A stretch of 64,000 nucleotides of DNA, taken from Blasia pusilla (lineage: Eukaryota > Marchantiophyta > Marchantiopsida > Blasiales). The notes below the pieces were generated by a model. That model was not told the DNA's origin. It made no database searches and saw only the letters and a program-made list of their open reading frames with translations. A program made the position numbers and the translations under genes. Positions 62,303 to 64,000 of this stretch are shown here, in pieces (position 1 is the stretch's first letter; the number at the start of each line of letters is the position of its first letter). The stretch covers positions 39,122,001-39,186,000 of the forward strand of contig CM114272.1 in the NCBI GenBank assembly GCA_050084515.1, written 5' to 3'.

Positions 62303-64000
62303 ACTTTGCCGCCGTTCAAAGCTTTCACACTTCAAAGCTCCGAAAAACTACTATATCTCATTCATCCAATTTTATACATTCCTCATTCTACTATGGGGTT
62401 CCTCTACCATTCCTCTCCGAGCACTATTGAGTCAATGTTTAATTTTTTTTTTGACACATAACTCATTTTAACGCACCCTCTACTTAAGCATTTTGTTCCA
62501 CGCTACACATTGGTTTGTCTTATTGTATTCTTTCTGAATTAAATATAATTTCACTTTCATAAAAATTTAACAATATCTCATTTAAAAAATAATTCTACTC
62601 CTCAATCAAAAATAAAATCATACCCAACTCTCCTAAATAATTTCACCCATCCATAAAAGTTTAGATAATGCCTACGTTTTCCCTTCCACTATTCCTGCCA
62701 AAATAATATCCACTAACTAAATCAGAAGTTGATTCTAATTAATGAATTAATTTCCATTCAAATTCATTTTTCCTTTCCCAAAATATCAATTTTAAATTAA
62801 TAATATTATTTTAAAATTTAAGCGTATTTTTAATCACAAAAATTAAATATAAGTTATAATTTCTCAAATCTTAAAAGAATAACAACATTCCACTTTTTTA
62901 AATAATTTCACTCCCAAGTTAAAATTCAAATAATATCCCACTCCCCTAAATAATTATATCCTTCCATAAATTTTAAACAATACTTACCTATTCCTCCATA
63001 TCTATTCCTTCCATCAAAACTAGTAACTTTATGCCCTTGGGATGCACTTAATCAGATTAATGGAAATGAAAATACTTTACAAATGGAGAATATTATGAAG
63101 CGTCACATTATACACATGTTAAAATTATAGAGTTGACAAGTAAAAAATAAAGTTATGCTTTAATATATGAACAATCATGAAATAATATTTTATTATTATT
63201 ATTATTTACAAATAAATAATCTATCATTATTTTCAACCCCCTATCTCTCAATTAATAAAAGAAAATCATTCATTTTGATAAAAAAATTTGTTTCAAAATA
63301 TTCTCTAGAAGTCTTTTACAATGAATTTTTGAAAAAAGAGGGAAAATTCTTTTCATCCTTTCAAATAAGAATAATACTTCACTATTCTTTTTTTTTTCAA
63401 AGTAAGATGTCATTTCCTTTCGCAAAATTTACTTGAAATTTTTTTAAATTTAAAAATAAAAAATTAGATGAAATAATATTTTATTCATGATATTTATTTT
63501 AAAAATTCATGTACTTATTAAAAAAGTAATATAATTGCTATTAACTTTTTTCTACTCAAGTTTTTCGCTTAAGAAAGGAAAAATCAAAATTATATTCTTA
63601 TTGGAGACAACCCCTCAACTGTGCAAACTCCTTTTCTCTTTACACTTGGCACTTTTACCCAATAAGATCGCTCGCCTTGTGAAGCAATAGAACTGTTCAT
63701 AGTTGATCTCAAATGACACTTGACAATTTGAGAGTTAAATTTCTTTTTGGAGGTAATTTAAGCTCTTTTGCATCACATGGGCCTACACTAGTAAGAATAA
63801 AAAAGTTGAAAGGCTTCACTCATGGCGTTTATCGAGAGCCTCTCAACAAGATCGGAATTCAAATTTGATGGAAGGGAAAATCAACGCTCTTAATAGTGAG
63901 ATTACACTCACTCATTAATAATAAATTCGATCTAATAATTTAATTTTTAAATTTTTATCCAAAAATATTAGAATATAAATGAATTAAATCATCAACTAAT
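62303..64000. other. AT-rich DNA, no gene
   Basis: 62,460-63,600 is strongly AT-rich with TTTAAA, AATAAT and CCCAACTCT-type words recurring loosely. The only sizeable frame (63,167-63,436, 89 codons) is Phe/Lys/Ile/Ser-rich and follows composition. I see no element terminus. Confidence 0.4.

Noticed and set aside
63167-63436. 89-codon Lys/Phe/Ile-rich frame
   Set aside because: Composition of AT-rich DNA; no recognisable protein features.

Overview
This is nuclear DNA of a land plant, almost entirely transposable elements, many nested or broken. The evidence is Ty1/copia with a Met-tRNA primer site, Athila/Tat-like Ty3/gypsy elements with Asp-tRNA primer sites, a Helitron, CACTA and Mutator-like transposases, a plant-type LINE, TTTAGGG telomere motifs and an inserted piece of plant mitochondrial DNA. 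I see no convincing single-copy host gene, no tRNA gene and no CRISPR. I cannot name the species. The mix suggests a large, repeat-rich genome, possibly not an angiosperm.

Names used here: 'MP' is a Ty3/gypsy family whose fragments encode a cytosine-C5 DNA methyltransferase domain and a PHD finger. 'AT1' and 'AT2' are two Athila/Tat-like gypsy families with long LTRs.

Layout. 1-8,828: an MP LTR/leader copy, then mostly unassigned DNA with duplications, telomere-like sequence, degenerate tandem repeats and paired palindromes. 8,829-18,490: a decayed Helitron (Rep plus helicase, plus strand) with recognisable introns and a canonical 3' end. A deleted AT1 element (14,912-17,564) sits in its helicase, flanked by the target duplication ATTAC. 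18,600-24,635: MP fragments (integrase-PHD on minus; LTR-gag on plus) around a CACTA transposase remnant. 24,985-27,493: a Mutator-like transposase C-terminal half with a SWIM zinc finger (minus), the best-preserved reading frame here. 27,540-33,870: AT1 (plus), LTR to partial integrase. 33,839-34,222: gag of another gypsy family (minus). 34,735-41,165: MP element whose LTR was split by a 1.5-kb mitochondrial insert; it carries gag, protease and the methyltransferase. 41,361-52,555: AT2 pieces in both orientations, with a solo LTR, an accessory coiled-coil ORF in two copies and another MP fragment. 52,556-61,975: a LINE split by a copia element (52,962-58,179). 62,023-62,302: an MP LTR. The rest is AT-rich.

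Read together, the MP fragments give the order LTR, leader, gag with zinc knuckles, protease, C5-methyltransferase, (RT not seen), RNase H, integrase, PHD finger, LTR. An element combining a DNA-methylation writer with a chromatin reader is the most interesting content of the window. Every MP copy here is defective, so the combination is inferred from pieces.
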